Source: Prostheceraeus crozeri
Taxonomy: Eukaryota > Platyhelminthes > Polycladida > Euryleptidae
DNA length: 64,000 nt
Direction: 5' to 3'
NCBI GenBank assembly: GCA_907163375.1
Contig: CAJQUW010007737.1
Coordinates: forward strand, 124,001 to 188,000
The position numbers were made by a program, and so were the translations under genes. The notes under the pieces are model-generated. The model searched no databases. It worked only from the letters and a program-made list of their open reading frames with translations, and was not told where the DNA came from. Shown here in pieces: positions 33,745 to 45,743 of this stretch. Every line of letters starts with the position of its first letter. Positions within the stretch are counted from its first letter, which is position 1.

Positions 33745-35109
33745 CGGGGTTTTCGCGCTCCTGGAAAATGAAAAAAAACTCCTGGAATTTTGAAGCTTTA
33801 TCTATCTTCCTGGAAACTCCAGGAATTTTATGATTATTGTTGATAAATGATGGCATCTATACCTGATCAATGAAAATTTTTGATGATGCTTTTTTATTCA
33901 TGCATGGTAATTAATTAAATAATAGTTTAATAGTTTAAAACAATTTTCCGGCTATGCATCTTAAAGACGTTGTCGAAGTTATTTGCTTCAGGAAATTTAA
34001 TTAACGCTCTTTATATTGCAGTCCGTAGTTTATAAAATAAACAACTTGTGCATTGGAGACAATTTTTGAATACCGGCTGATACATATTTTATCAATTTCC
34101 TTCCGATCGGAAACAAATTCATAGATAGATTTTCCGCAGTAGGAAAATGTAATTGTAGTTTAATTTTCCGATGGTATTTATTTTCCGTTTTGCAGACTAC
34201 GCATAATATACTGCTCTTTGATGTTGATGTAATGAAAGAGGTGAATATAGAGAAATAATGTCGTATTTTTTTCATTTTCCCGCTCATGATAAAATTTCCT
34301 GAAATTATACCTCAATTAAAAACAATAGTTTATCCATCATATACTTCATTCATAAAAGCGTTTTTAAATGTATACCGTCTACCAGTTTCTTCTTGATCTT
34401 TTGAGACACCTCGCCTCTAAGTCTTGGTATTCCTACCGTTATGCTTCTATGATGAACACTACGTTGCTCCGAGCTGACTCGAATTTGTTTCCTTAAATCA
34501 CAGTTTATGTTATGATTTATAAGCAGAAAGTCTATAGTGCATCCATTCTATGATATATTTTCCTACCGGAAAATGCAAATCACAACACCGGCAGATATTG
34601 ATTTGAAATGAAGCCTTAAATATCATATTCCTTTTGTTGCATTGCGGCTGTGCGCTAGCCGCACCTGCGCGCACACCGGTGCACCGAAAATTTAGAAAAG
34701 TTTCCCTGAAGCACTTATTAAAGTAAAGACGAAGTTCAACTCGTTTCGCATTCTAGACTGTCGTGTGATAGTCTCTTAAAATATCAAGATTGTGTAAACA
34801 GGATCTATATCCTTCATGCTAACCTTTATATTAGAATTCAATGCAAATTTTCTAAAGTAATAGGAAACTTCTTTAAAAATGAAAATAGTAATTATGTGGA
34901 TATTCAACAAAAAATGATTGAAAGAATAACATTGATAGATAGCATTGAGTAATTTTCTCGTGCTTGGACTAATATGCTATATGCTTGAAATATTTTACTC
35001 TCAATTTGCTGTAACTAAGATAACAGATAAATTAAGTTAATTATAATCAACTATATTGAATAAATGCCAAACAAACATTTAAATTGCTCATTTAAATTAA
35101 TAAGTTTCA

Positions 35110-35330
35110 TCATGACAAATAAATTGGCCGATCTTAGATTTGGGCACACCGGAGAGAAAATGAGTTTGTAATTGTTGAAAGACCGCTCAATATCAGCTGA
35201 GTTGATCGGCAACTGCAAAAGAAGAATTGCTTTTCTGCTAAGTTAGGTACCCGGTTTATAACCTCTCGCCAAAATTGAATCGGATGACTTGCACTCGATA
35301 CATCAGTGGCAATGTTCATGTAAACTGGCT
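35110..35330 (-). pseudogene. hAT transposase dimerisation-domain remnant
   Basis: On the - strand one frame reads FWREVINRVPNLAEKQFF and the next continues LPINSADIERSFNNYKLIFS. Together they match the C-terminal hAT dimerisation region (F-W, P-x-L-A, then S-A-x-x-E-R-x-F-S). The two parts are in different frames, so there is at least one indel. The rest of the transposase is not recognisable. Confidence 0.7.
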
Positions 35331-35795
35331 ATTCATTGTCACAGGTATCTGGAAGACGAAGAATCGGCATTTCTCAATGAACATGAAGATTTCAGCGTTT
35401 TTCTCCAGGAAATTTAGTTTTTCGTGTTTTCTCCGTTTTACCGCGCTCGCTAAAAACTCCTGTCATTGATTATAATTTATGCTTCACAGTAAAGCATCAA
35501 TTTTATCGAAATTCGTACATTTCGGTGCACCTGCCGGAGACCCGGTGCAACCAATAGAATAGATGCAACGGTGCACCACACACAGCTCTAAGTTTTTAGT
35601 AATATATTAATTTTTTCGGGATTATTGAATATGACACGACTGACGATATACAACGACATTTACGCAGTGAAGTCAGTGTTAGATTTCTTAAGTATTTATT
35701 TGTTCTTTAACTGCTTCTTTTATATCGCCGAAAATTATACTGAGAGGATACGCTGGAAGGACAAATGAACAAATTAGAAGATGAATTGACATATA

Positions 35796-37573
35796 CAAGG
35801 TGATTCCGATCTTCCGTCACTTTTCAAGTAAGGACTACAGCTGTATCACATGTCTGGTTGTAGTGATGATGGTTCATGATTTATATACTACGTTTCATGG
35901 CCTTTAAAATCGTATATTATTTATCTTCTTGTGATCTGCATTTCTGCTGATACGAGCAATTGAAATTGTTTACCCATATTGCAACTTTTTAAATCAATTT
36001 TTAGTACTTTTTTTAATTTTGTTATTCCTAGTCTACTATTTATTTATTTTTACTATTTAAGTTATTTTTTTTTCATTTGATTTCGAAAAACATTTCATAT
36101 CCAAAAAAACTTTTTTATAAGTGACAGGTATGCAGTAACGCAAAATTAACTCGCAAGAACTGTTCAAAGTGGCCACCACCATTCTCAGAGCACAACTCGC
36201 ATCGGCGCAAGAATGACCTGTACGAAGATCGCATCATCTCGACCTCCACGCTATCGAGTAAGCTCGTAAGTCTTTCTTGTAAAGCTTCAAGAGTACGAGG
36301 ACGTGGATCTCTGTATAGTTTGTCACGAATATAGCCTCAAAGCCAGAAATCGTTTACTGCTAAATCAGGGCTTCTTGGTGGCCAGTGTATCGGCCCACCA
36401 CGACCAATCCATCGGTTCTTCAGCTTGACGTTCAGCAGACAACGAACAGAATTGGCATAATGTGCAGGTGCACCATCCTGCTTATAAAGTTGACGTCGAT
36501 TTTGTCTATCACTTAGTAGCGGCACATCTTTGTCTTCAAGGATAGACTGGTAGCGCTGTCCATTCATTGTTTCTTTTTGCACATACATGGTAAGTGATGC
36601 CGTGGTGTGGTGATATCATTGCCCAGCAAGTGATGGAAGCAGACTTTAATGGTTTCATGATAGCAGCGTGAAGATTTTCTTCCGCGTAGATGAAGGCGTT
36701 GTGAAGGTTCACAGATCCATTCAAGTGAAACATTGTTTCATAGGAGAAAACGATATTTCCAACGAAATTACTGTCGCGCTGTTGATGTTGAAGGATAAGG
36801 TTAGAAAACTGGAGTCTTTGGACTTTATCGTCGTCCGAGATCTCTTGCACGCGGGTAAACTTCCAAGCTCTCACACCTTCATCTTTCAACACTCTGTTCA
36901 CCGACGTGTGTGAAACGCTGCAGAGCTGAGCTGCCTTTCGTTGCGAAAGTGCACCATAGGCCTCGACTATTTCGTCTCGTTTGTCGTCGGACAGCCGTCG
37001 ATCTGAATGGTCACCGACTCTTGCATTTTCGGTGAGAGATATCGAGGTTTTAAAACGCTTTGCCCACCCAATTAAGGTTGTGCGTGGTGGAGCTTCTTTC
37101 TTAAAATCTACACGAAATCGTCGCCTTGCATCTTCAGGATATGGAGAGATGGTATAGGCCACGGCCGTCGCAATTTCTTCATTCGTGAAGCCAGGATAGT
37201 TCATTGCTGTCAAGTGTTGATAGTAAATAAATTTCAGCCAGTTTAATACCGTCTACACTGCAAAGTCAATCTCAATTAACTTTGCATGGTGTCGCTCAAA
37301 GCAAGCAATTATTAGATATCTATGCTGAATGCGGCTGATGATATTGATTGTTGCGATGTTCCTGTCATAGATATTGATTTAAAAAGTTGTCATATGGGTA
37401 AACAATTTCAATTGCTCGTATCAGCAGAAATGCAGATCACAAGAAGATAAATAATATACGATTTGAAAGGCCATGAAACGTAGTATATAAATCATGAATC
37501 ATCACTACAACCAGACATGTGATACAGCTGTAGTCCTTACTTGAAAAGTGACCGGAAGATCGGAATCACCTTG
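35796..37573 (-). mobile_element. Tc1/mariner-type element with ~183-bp inverted ends
   Basis: Flanked by TA (35794-35795, 37574-37575). Inverted repeats of about 183 bp, 35796-35979 and 37391-37573, match nearly perfectly, starting CAAGGTGATTCCGATCTTCC. It is inserted in the hAT element and is therefore younger. Contains one damaged transposase gene. Confidence 0.9.
36105..37204 (-). pseudogene. Tc1/mariner-type transposase, damaged
   Basis: Starts at the ATG ending at 37204 (MNYPGFTNEEIATAV). A helix-turn-helix region includes RKAAQLCSVSHTSVNRVL. The first catalytic motif reads VFSYETMFHLNG, where relatives have Asp for Tyr. A frameshift near 36590 is followed by QDGAPAHYANSVRCLL, then PPRSPDLAVNDFWL with TGA where Trp-Gly is usual, and then YIRDKLYRDPRPRTLEALQE to about 36105. 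Three disabling changes are visible. This is a different lineage from the element at 31-32.8 kb, judged by ends and sequence. Confidence 0.8.
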
Positions 37574-38024
37574 TATATGTCAAAAATGTTTTCGGATTAT
37601 TTGTCTATATTCTACCATCCATGTATACTTAGTAATACCGAGGAGTTTTCATTGGTAGGCCAAATGATCAATGGTGCGTTTGAGCCGCACTGCGACATCG
37701 TACTCTGAGTACCTGAAATGTAAAACTGTTACTAATCATAAATTTCTTATCAGGACCAGACTTTATGAAATATAAAGACTGGTCAGACTCCCTCGGGATT
37801 CGTAATAAGGATGAAGTGGAAACGTACGTTGAAGCTATTGTAAAATCAGTTGCTTAATCACTTGCATATGTAATACAAAGAACTTGTATTTGGTATATCA
37901 CGAACTGTGTAAAATCCGCTTGCAAATCGAATGATGTAAACCTCCTGGAAAGCTACTGGAAATTTCATAAAAAGGCTCCTGGAAACTCCTGGAAAAACAA
38001 TAATTGAAAACCGCGGAAGCCCTG

Positions 38025-38690
38025 TGATGGAGAACAAGATCCATGTAATGTATGTAATGTGTCCTCGAGTATTTTGGTTTGAATCCAACAGGCGAAAGTG
38101 ATGTCAGATGGACGCTTTACATTATCTCGATTAAGAGCTTGTTGATTGAAATATTTGGAGGCAAATGGAACATATAATCTAGCGTAAGAAGGTAATCTAG
38201 GATAAATTGAAATCATCATTGAGTACAAAGCGAAAGATTCTTTGATGAATGAAATGAATGAAAGTGATGGTTGAGGGACGTTCTGTGTCATCTTGAACGA
38301 GGAACAATTTGAATTGAAGACTCGAGGATTATTCACAAATGTCGAGCTGTTTAACATTAACAGATGATGCAGATGAGTGCTTTACAGAATCTCGAGTATG
38401 GCCCGGTTAAAGGAAATCTTTGAATATTTGGAAACATTCTCATATGGCACCATGTAGCTAGTTAAAGGATATTTAAAATTACGCATTAAAGCATGGTCAT
38501 TGTCGGATGTAGGATGATGAACATGTGTTCTTGATAGGGCAGTGTTCCTCGATGTACTAACACTCAAACTTGAAAGCTTTGAAGTAAACCGAAACCCCTT
38601 TAGGGAAGATAGTGTATCCGCTCTGGTTGTATAACTTTCAATCAAATTATAAATTTTGAATCAAGTATTTATATCGGTTATATTTGTTTA
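38025..38690. repeat. Satellite remnant and block B, copy 2
   Basis: About 90 bp of the satellite unit resumes after the hAT element, followed by block B (38118-38690). The latter is near identical to 42200-42775 for about 570 bp. Confidence 0.95.
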
Positions 38691-39660
38691 ACCTTAATCG
38701 GTCGAGCGCTCCCCAAGTGGAACATAGTTTTGAATTGCTGCTGAGAGTATGGTATTTATTGATTTGCTTTCTTTTTTGTATGTGGGCACATTTTGACCTT
38801 TGGTGAATATATACTGAATAGGATTTTTCTTTTTGACCTTGTACCGTCAGTCTTGATGCCATCAAATATGGGCCATTTCATGAATTTTTTATTTTCCTTG
38901 TTATTTTTTGTACAAATTAAAACTTTCGAATTCATGCTACTAGTTATAGTGCTAGTACTCTGTTATTTATAGCCTAAACGACCATTGAAAGGAATATAGA
39001 GTTAGTTCTAACTGGTCAAGGCTGATGTTCCACTTCTGGAACGTTAGTCCAATAAAAGGTGTTTTTTCCCGTGACATCTTATGAAATTGCTTTCATTTTG
39101 CTAACTCAATTCAAATGTGCTTCCCCTTCTATCACCATTCGATGCATCATAAGCCCAGTGTAATAAAAGCGTTTCTGATGTATTACAGCATGTTTTATGT
39201 ACCTGATGAAATGTTAACAAAAATGGCAATAAACGAGTATCATACCGTAAAACGGGGTAACTTTGAACGCTTTTTCAGTTAAATACACGATTAAAATTTT
39301 TTTATCATTCGGATCCCTAAGTTTTCTACCCATGAACTGCAGAATTGGTATTTTACACAATCTAGACAGTTTATAGAGCTTAACTATTGCTAGTATGAAA
39401 TATCGATAAGGTTACTTAATAGATAACATTTTTTCCAAAAACGGGGTAACTTTGAACAGACACATTTTTTCATATACAATGCTATATTTGGATCATAACT
39501 GTGATGATTGTCTTCATCACTTATCGTTAGTACGCATCTGTGTAATCACAGACCGTGAGAACGGGAGATATTCTCTCTCGGGAAGAGAGAATCTTCGGCT
39601 CAAGAAAATGGCCGGTAGCATCTCCAAATGCTGATTTCTGTTGTCAATCCACTCTTGTGG
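38691..39660. other. Spacer with two AACGGGGTAACTTTGAAC motifs
   Basis: The 18-mer AACGGGGTAACTTTGAAC occurs at 39251 and 39440 in the same orientation. Such a motif is common at the ends of some arthropod and other invertebrate repeats, but no element could be delimited. The rest is unassigned. Confidence 0.4.
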
Positions 39661-39700
39661 GACCGGTAGTCCTCCGTGGGTATTGACACAGCACCACGCA

Positions 39701-40249
39701 CTATTCTGAGGTCCTGGAACAGCTTGACCTCCGGTGGGTTGGTTGTTTGTCCACCTGAGTTAGGTAGGCCACGGCAACTCCGTTAGAAGTGGCGGAGTTG
39801 TGTTGAAAAGATTTGGCCACAACCTTGTTCCTCTGGATTCGAGATCCGAGGGGTGCGTTGAGATGAGAGGCGATTGATGAGATAATAAGCTGGGCACTTG
39901 AGCCAAGAGTAGGCATTCGGTTGAACAAAACAGAGTGCACTCTGAATGTGACACTTCCATGTTCAGTAATTGCCTCACTGACAGAACGGAGAATGGAAAA
40001 GGAGAATCCAAACTCGTTACTGTCGGCTGGGTCGTCGTTAAGTGTGTATCCCAGATCCTGAAGCCTTTGTCTCTGTCCGGTTCTTAACATTGAGACAGGA
40101 CCGAATACAACAGCATTACTGTTCAAGGTTGGATCAACGGCTGAGATGTAATTTGGAGCATACGGCTCGACCAATGACATCCGAACACGCTCATGGGTTA
40201 AACCCAGAGCTATCCAGTCCTCATACTGAATATGAGTTTCGAGATTCAC
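39701..40249 (-). CDS. Unrecognised coding-like frame
   Basis: 182 codons stay open in a region with clearly higher GC than the surroundings, and the residue mix looks natural (for example GPVSMLRTGQRQRLQDLG and EHGSVTFRVHSVLFNRM). There is no ATG at the left limit. The frame is probably entered by splicing (a CAG at about 40264 on the - strand could be an acceptor) or is cut at its start. The last 25 residues look like out-of-frame sequence. No family is recognised, and a mobile-element origin is possible because it sits in the spacer between two repeat blocks. Confidence 0.35.
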   Translation of the reverse strand: MNLETHIQYEDWIALGLTHERVRMSLVEPYAPNYISAVDPTLNSNAVVFGPVSMLRTGQRQRLQDLGYTLNDDPADSNEFGFSFSILRSVSEAITEHGSVTFRVHSVLFNRMPTLGSSAQLIISSIASHLNAPLGSRIQRNKVVAKSFQHNSATSNGVAVAYLTQVDKQPTHRRSSCSRTSE

Positions 40250-40383
40250 AGGACCATAGAAGCCGCTGTGACCTTAGTAGAAGCCGAAGTTCTTTTAATT
40301 AACTATTCCGTAACTAAACAACAAAAACAATATACATGCTAAGTAAAGAATAACACTTAGCAGTTGCAAGTTGATGAATTTGA

Positions 40384-40701
40384 CTATTCACAGAAGTCAC
40401 ATTTGTAGAATGGATCCGTCGTCCCATCGTTGCAGAATCCACAATAGCATTGCAGACAGTCGACGCACCGCACCCAATCAGGTCCGGAATAGGCGGCGAA
40501 GGATCTGAAGCAGTTGCTGCAGTTATCGTCTGATCCCGATGACGAGGCTGCTCCGGCAGTTGAGGTACTCGGCTCTGACGAGCTGGTTCCTGGAGCTGTT
40601 CCTGTTGTGAGAAATTCTTCAGAAATCGGGCCTCCGGACACTACTTTTCTTCCTCTTGACGTATTCACTTTGTCCGTTATTCCTCGATGGTCACTACTCA
40701 T
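40384..40701 (-). CDS. Small Cys-rich protein or C-terminal exon (unrecognised)
   Basis: ATG ending at 40701, 105 codons. A Ser/Thr/Gly-rich middle (SSSEPSTSTAGAASSSGS) precedes a Cys cluster: CSNCFRSF, then WVRCVDCLQCYCGFC, then YKCDFCE at the very end. The pattern, C-x2-C before W-x2-C-x2-C and a terminal C-x2-C, resembles the PHD/RING-like zinc tails at the end of some transposases. It lies 135 bp upstream of the frame at 39701-40249 on the same strand, so both may belong to one gene. The start overlaps the edge of block A. Confidence 0.4.
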   Translation of the reverse strand: MSSDHRGITDKVNTSRGRKVVSGGPISEEFLTTGTAPGTSSSEPSTSTAGAASSSGSDDNCSNCFRSFAAYSGPDWVRCVDCLQCYCGFCNDGTTDPFYKCDFCE

Positions 40702-41449
40702 CGGGACATACTTTTTATGCTATCATCGCAAACATTCATCAGCGCATCACTCCGACACCAATCATTCAAAACGGAGTTGATCAGTGTCACTTATCGCTTC
40801 AAATATATCCTGGAAACATTTTTGGACCTTCATTGCATTTCAACATGTCAATAGCCACAGTAGCGTTTTCTGAAAAATGTGACAATAAGTTTTGAAGGCT
40901 ATTCTATCAGCATGAAATCTTTGATTAGGGATTCCGGTCCTTCGTTACAAGACTTGGCTACTGTGTAGTCCAGAATGATGTTGTGTGACTGTTCACAACA
41001 ATGGCTAGCATCAATACAAAGCTTTAAATTTTGAGACAAAAATACATGTATAAATGTGTCCGAATTATCCCCACTTTTCGGTAATTATACTTATTTTCTC
41101 TTTTTACATTTTCCTTTAAGTCGTTGTTTTCTCAATTTGTCAACAAACAACTTCTTCAAAAGATGCAATGTTTAATGATTTTATCTATTTCTATTTTATA
41201 TTTGCATCTTATGAATCAATCATAATTTTGAAATGAATATGCGTATCTTTTGGCTATCTATTTCCTATACTTTAGCTCTGACAGGCAATTTCAGGCAAAA
41301 CTCTCCACTTAAGGTTGTATATTCAAATGACAGATATTCAGAAAAAATCAACCATCAATGGATGTCGGTGTTTCCTGTGTACCAAGAATACGCGCGCTGT
41401 TCTAATTTTCGACCGGTTCCAGTAGAAAACAAAATGAAGTGCAGCTTCT
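40702..41449. repeat. Block A, copy 2
   Basis: Full copy leading directly into a satellite array without interruption. Matches 30415-30993 and, for its first 370 bp, 50700-51075. Confidence 0.9.
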
Positions 41450-42205
41450 AGTATTCGAAAGTGATGCCTGATGGACGCTTTACGACATCTTGACGGAGAA
41501 CAATATGTAATGTGCCCTCGAGTATTTTGGTTTGAATCCAATAGGCGAAAGTGATGCCTGATGGACGCTTTACGACATCTCAGGGGAGAACAAGATGTAA
41601 TGTGCTCTCGAGTATTTTGTCTTGAATCCAATAGGCGAAAGTGATGCCTGATGGACGCTTTACGACATCTTGACGGAGAACAATATGTAATGTGCTCTCG
41701 AGTATTTTGTCTTGAATCCAATAGGCGAAAGTGAAGATTGATGGACGCTTTACGACATCTTGACGGAGAACAAGATGTAATGTGCTCTCGAGTATTTTGC
41801 TATGAATCCAATAGGCGAAAGTGAAGCCTGATGGACGCTTTACGACATCTTGACGGAGAACAAGATGTAATGTGCCCTCGAGTATTTTGCTATGAATCCA
41901 ATAGGCGAAAGTGAAGCCTGATGGACGCTTTACGACATCTCAGGGGAGAACAAGATGTAATGTGCTCTCGAGTATTTTGTCTTGAATCCAATAGGCGAAA
42001 GTGATGTCTGATGGACGCTTTACGCCATCTTGACGGAGAACAATATGTAATGTGCCCTCGAGTATTTTGGTTTGAATCCAATAGGCGAAAGTGATGTTTG
42101 ATGGACGCTTTACGACATCTTGACGGAGAACAAGATGTAATGTGCTCTCGAGTATTTTGTCTTGAATCCAATTGGCGAAAGTGATGCCTGATGGACGCTT
42201 TACAT
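41450..42205. repeat. 90-bp satellite array 2
   Basis: About 8.4 head-to-tail units, closely related to array 1. Most keep the dyad ACATCTTG/CAAGATGT; two have CATCTCAGGGGAGAAC instead, and these two are 360 bp apart, suggesting duplication of a four-unit block. Confidence 0.95.
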
Positions 42206-42775
42206 TATATCTCGATTAAGAGATTGTTGATTGAAATATTTGGAGGGAAGTGGAACATATAATCTAGTGTAAGAAGGTAATCTAGGATAAATTGAAATCA
42301 TCATTGAGTACAAAGCGAAAGATTCTTTGATGAATGAAATGAATGAAAGTGATGGTTGAGGGACGTTCTGTGTCATCTTGAACGAGGAACAATTTGAAGT
42401 GAAGACTCGAGCATTATTCACAAATATCGAGCTGTTTAACATTAACAGATGATGCAGATGAGTGCTTTACAGAATCTCGAGTATGGCCCGGTTAAAGGAA
42501 ATCTTTGAATATTTGGAAACATTCTCATATGGCACCATGTAGCTAGTTAAAGGATATTTAAAATTACGCATTAAAGCATGGTCATTGTCGGATGTAGGAT
42601 GATGAACATGTGTTCTTGATAGGGCAGTGTTCCTCGATGTACTAACACTCAAACTTGAAAGCTTTGAAGTAAACCGAAACCCCTTTAGGGAAGATAGTGT
42701 ATCCGCTCTGGTTGTATAACTTTCAATCAAATTATAAATTTTGAATCAAGTATTTGTATCGGTTATATTTGTTAG
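42206..42775. repeat. Block B, copy 3
   Basis: Near-identical to 38130-38690. The two copies diverge abruptly after TATATTTGTT. Confidence 0.95.
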
Positions 42776-43882
42776 AGATTTCGCACGACCAGCACAGGTG
42801 CAGTGCTCGCCAAATTATTAGAAATTTCTATGACAAGTTTGTCATATATTCGTCATCTCTTTACTTTGGTTTCAGTTGACAATATTATGACTCTGAAAGA
42901 TATTTCCAATCAAAAGATTCATATTTCGACCGGTTGAAAGCATATTCCCAGAAAAACATCAGTGCTACTTCCTTATATCGACGCTATTTTGACTAACTAA
43001 CATAACTAACAAAAGTGGATATTTCATAAACGCTCAGAAAACGCAAAAATCCGGGGCCGGCTTTTTCGTAGTACGCCTATTTTTCTAAAAGTTAACCTCT
43101 AAACTGGCTTATTATCATACTCCTGTCTAATGATTGAAATAATGTCTAGTATTCTTGTTTCGGGGTACCTCTACAGGCATAGCAGTCCTCGATTAATAGT
43201 TTTTTTATTACATGCCAAGCTAGCTGATAAAGATGTGCCTACTTCTCTACTTCATTGCGTGATAATTTTCTTGAGTTATAGGCTCTAGAAATGATTTAGT
43301 ACTGGAATTAGCCTACGTTCAAAAAAACTGTATCGTTAACTGTCTTAAATGCGATACGCATACTTAACAAGTGACAGCAATACGTGTGCATTATGTTTGT
43401 CACCAGATGCCACTGTAATTAAGCTAAGTCAACTTATACAATTTTAAGTTATTAGATAAGTTATACGTCTTTGACAACACCTTTTCTAATAAGTTAACGA
43501 TGTAGGCCAGGACTAATGCATTTTGAGCCGGCCATAGTATTTGTTACATTACTTTATATTAATAGTGCTATATTACTTATTGTATATTTTTTAAATCCAT
43601 TTAAATTTTTAATTCATAAATTGTACTGAATACGGTAATTTATGCCCCAGATAAGTTAAACATTAATTAAAAGCAATGATGATTGATAAACAGATTAAAG
43701 TGTAATAATTCTTCTCATAACAAAAACAAACAAAAAATCCAAACTGGAATTCGGTAATACCATAACATAAAGCTAATTTTTACGTGTTGCAATTACATCA
43801 ATAACAAAATATGTGTGAATAACGTAAAATATTAAAGATAAATCTCAAGAAAAAATATCAGTCAATATACCAAGAGTTCGTC

Positions 43883-45743
43883 TTACATGGGGAATAATTT
43901 GTTACGAAGTCCCTCATTCAAAACTGCTAAGGCCTCAACGGCATCAGGTTTTAATGAGCTCCTTTTCTCTGTAAGTATACCCTTTGTGATGCTGAAGTGG
44001 CGTTCATTCTCGCCGCTGGATGCTTGTATCACATAGATTTGTCTGCTGACCTTTGATAAAATAGGAAACTTTTCTTCATTTGATTTTCAATATGACAAAG
44101 GATTATCTCCATCATAGCCTTCATGTATATCTGCTTTCGTGTATTTTTCGAACTCCACGTCGAAGTTAGAAAAATTTGTCAAACAATTTGGGAGTGTAGG
44201 CGGGACTTCAAGTTTCAGTGCAGCGAATGGATCCAATCTGGGGTTTTTTTTGCGAAGGACCAGCTTCCATGACATTATCGTAATCAAGAGTGGTGCGGTC
44301 ATCACAGGGACATGCATGTAGGCCTACTGTTATTTTCTCTTGTGACATCTGTCTGATACCATTTGAGGCGTCTTTGATCATAACAGAACGATCACTTGCG
44401 TTAGGTACAAAATTCAATTTGGAAAATGATGGATCAAGGACGGCTGCGATTGTATGCAATGTGTTCACATCAGGCCAGTACTTCAGCAGCATATATTTTC
44501 TCAGATTTGCTTTCAAGGTAGAGATGACTGAATGTTCATCCGGATCGACGCTGCAGATGTGATCTACGACGAGGTAGTATGTCGGGAGAACTGTTTGTAG
44601 ACTCGGCCTATCAGCAGATTCGAGCTTGTCGAAGATTCCGTCGAATTGACGAGAGAAAACTCCTAACTCGGTCACTAGCGCAAAAGAAATCGATTCTAAA
44701 CGATTATCCTCATTTCGTCGTTGAAGTTCAGCTCGAAGTGCGGAAAAAGAATCCGCAAGACTGCTGTATACATTACCAAACCCACGCCACGGACGCGTTT
44801 GAGAAAATTTCTTCAAAGTTTTCGGCAATTTTTCTTGCAATCCCGATGTCTGATTTGCGCATCTTGCAAGGTCTTTGATGGCGATTTCCATTTCTTGTAC
44901 GTATGGCTTCTCGTCCTTCGTGGCATTCCATGCGTTAGTCAAAACAGTGGATAGACGGTGTGCCATACATTGCATTCTTGATTTCTCTCGAAGTGCACTG
45001 ACGATATTAGCGCCCTTGTCTGTAGTTATAGGCGTAATATCCTCACATAGTCCGTATGTTTGGAAGATATCACTGATTTCAGAGAGAATGTTCTTGGCAG
45101 TCTTTTTATCATGGGGAAAGACTTTACATCGAGCCATGAAATGTTTCACTTCATAAGAAGCATCCATCCAGAAAATGGACAGCTCCAGATACAAACGGTG
45201 AATGTGATCGTCAGTCCACAAATCTGCAGTACATGCGACTTCATCACAAGACACGGCACTGGATATTCTTTCTTTCATATGGTCAATGAATCTTTCAAAT
45301 GATTTCTTAACACAATCCCGAATAGTTTTTCTTCCATACCAGATATCATCTACAATCACGTTGCCGCACTTGTTACCGATTTCCATCATTGTTTTTGCAA
45401 GTTGTTTAAGTCCTTCATTTTCCACATCGCAAAAACTACGCATCCCGGAAATAACAAATATTGATTCTGAATCTTTCACTCGTTCTGCATCCGACTTTTC
45501 AAGGCGTTTATGTCTGGTGTATTCAGGATTGACTTTGATAGTAGTCTGTCTTGCACGGTCACCAGCAGTTTCTTCTCTAGGTAGACAAGTGTCCCAGTGT
45601 CTTTTGAGAGCACTTACTCCCCAGCTTTCACGAGTTCCGTCCTCCTTGACTTTGCTGTGAGTGCGGATCACCGTTGCAGGCCACCCAACATGGTAATCGT
45701 TGTGTTGTGCCATCCGATAATGTCTCAACAATATGCGCCACAT
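43883..45743 (-). pseudogene. hAT transposase, nearly complete
   Basis: ATG ending at 45743. Residues 20-55 include WPATVIRTHSKVKEDG and ALKRHWDTC, a degraded BED-like zinc finger; a frame shift near the start is possible because a related N-terminus (MDTDNITDKQIQMKLSTRK) is open in another frame upstream. The RNase H-like core follows: ERVKDSESIFVISGMRSFCD, CTADLWTD, ITTDKGANIVSALRE and MQCMAHRLSTVL. The frame breaks near 44220 at a run of eight T, continues as DPFAALKLEVPPTLPNCLTN, meets a TGA in place of Trp, and ends with the dimerisation domain (ASSGENERHFSITKGILTEK) at the TAA at 43883. About two or three disabling changes. Confidence 0.85.

Larger units (their letters stand above)
33745..38024 (-). 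mobile_element. hAT element, degenerate, carrying a nested mariner
   Basis: The 13-bp ends CGGGGTTTTCGCG (33745) and, on the other strand, CAGGGCTTCCGCG (38024 inward) match except for three transitions. The flanks share TGATGG from the satellite unit (33739-33744 and 38025-38030), part of the target duplication. Clusters of CTCCTGGAA lie inside both ends. The - strand at 35110-35330 keeps the end of a hAT transposase. Without the nested mariner (35796-37573) the element is about 2.5 kb. Confidence 0.75.

Noticed and set aside
32866-42205. CRISPR array (regular repeats at 32.9-33.7 and 41.5-42.2 kb)
   Set aside because: There are no unique spacers between repeats; units abut head to tail as in satellite DNA, and the genome is eukaryotic.
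43030-43070. Left end of the hAT element at a GGGGCCGGC patch
   Set aside because: The patch does not match the right tip well and no 8-bp duplication of TACCTACT is found beside it.
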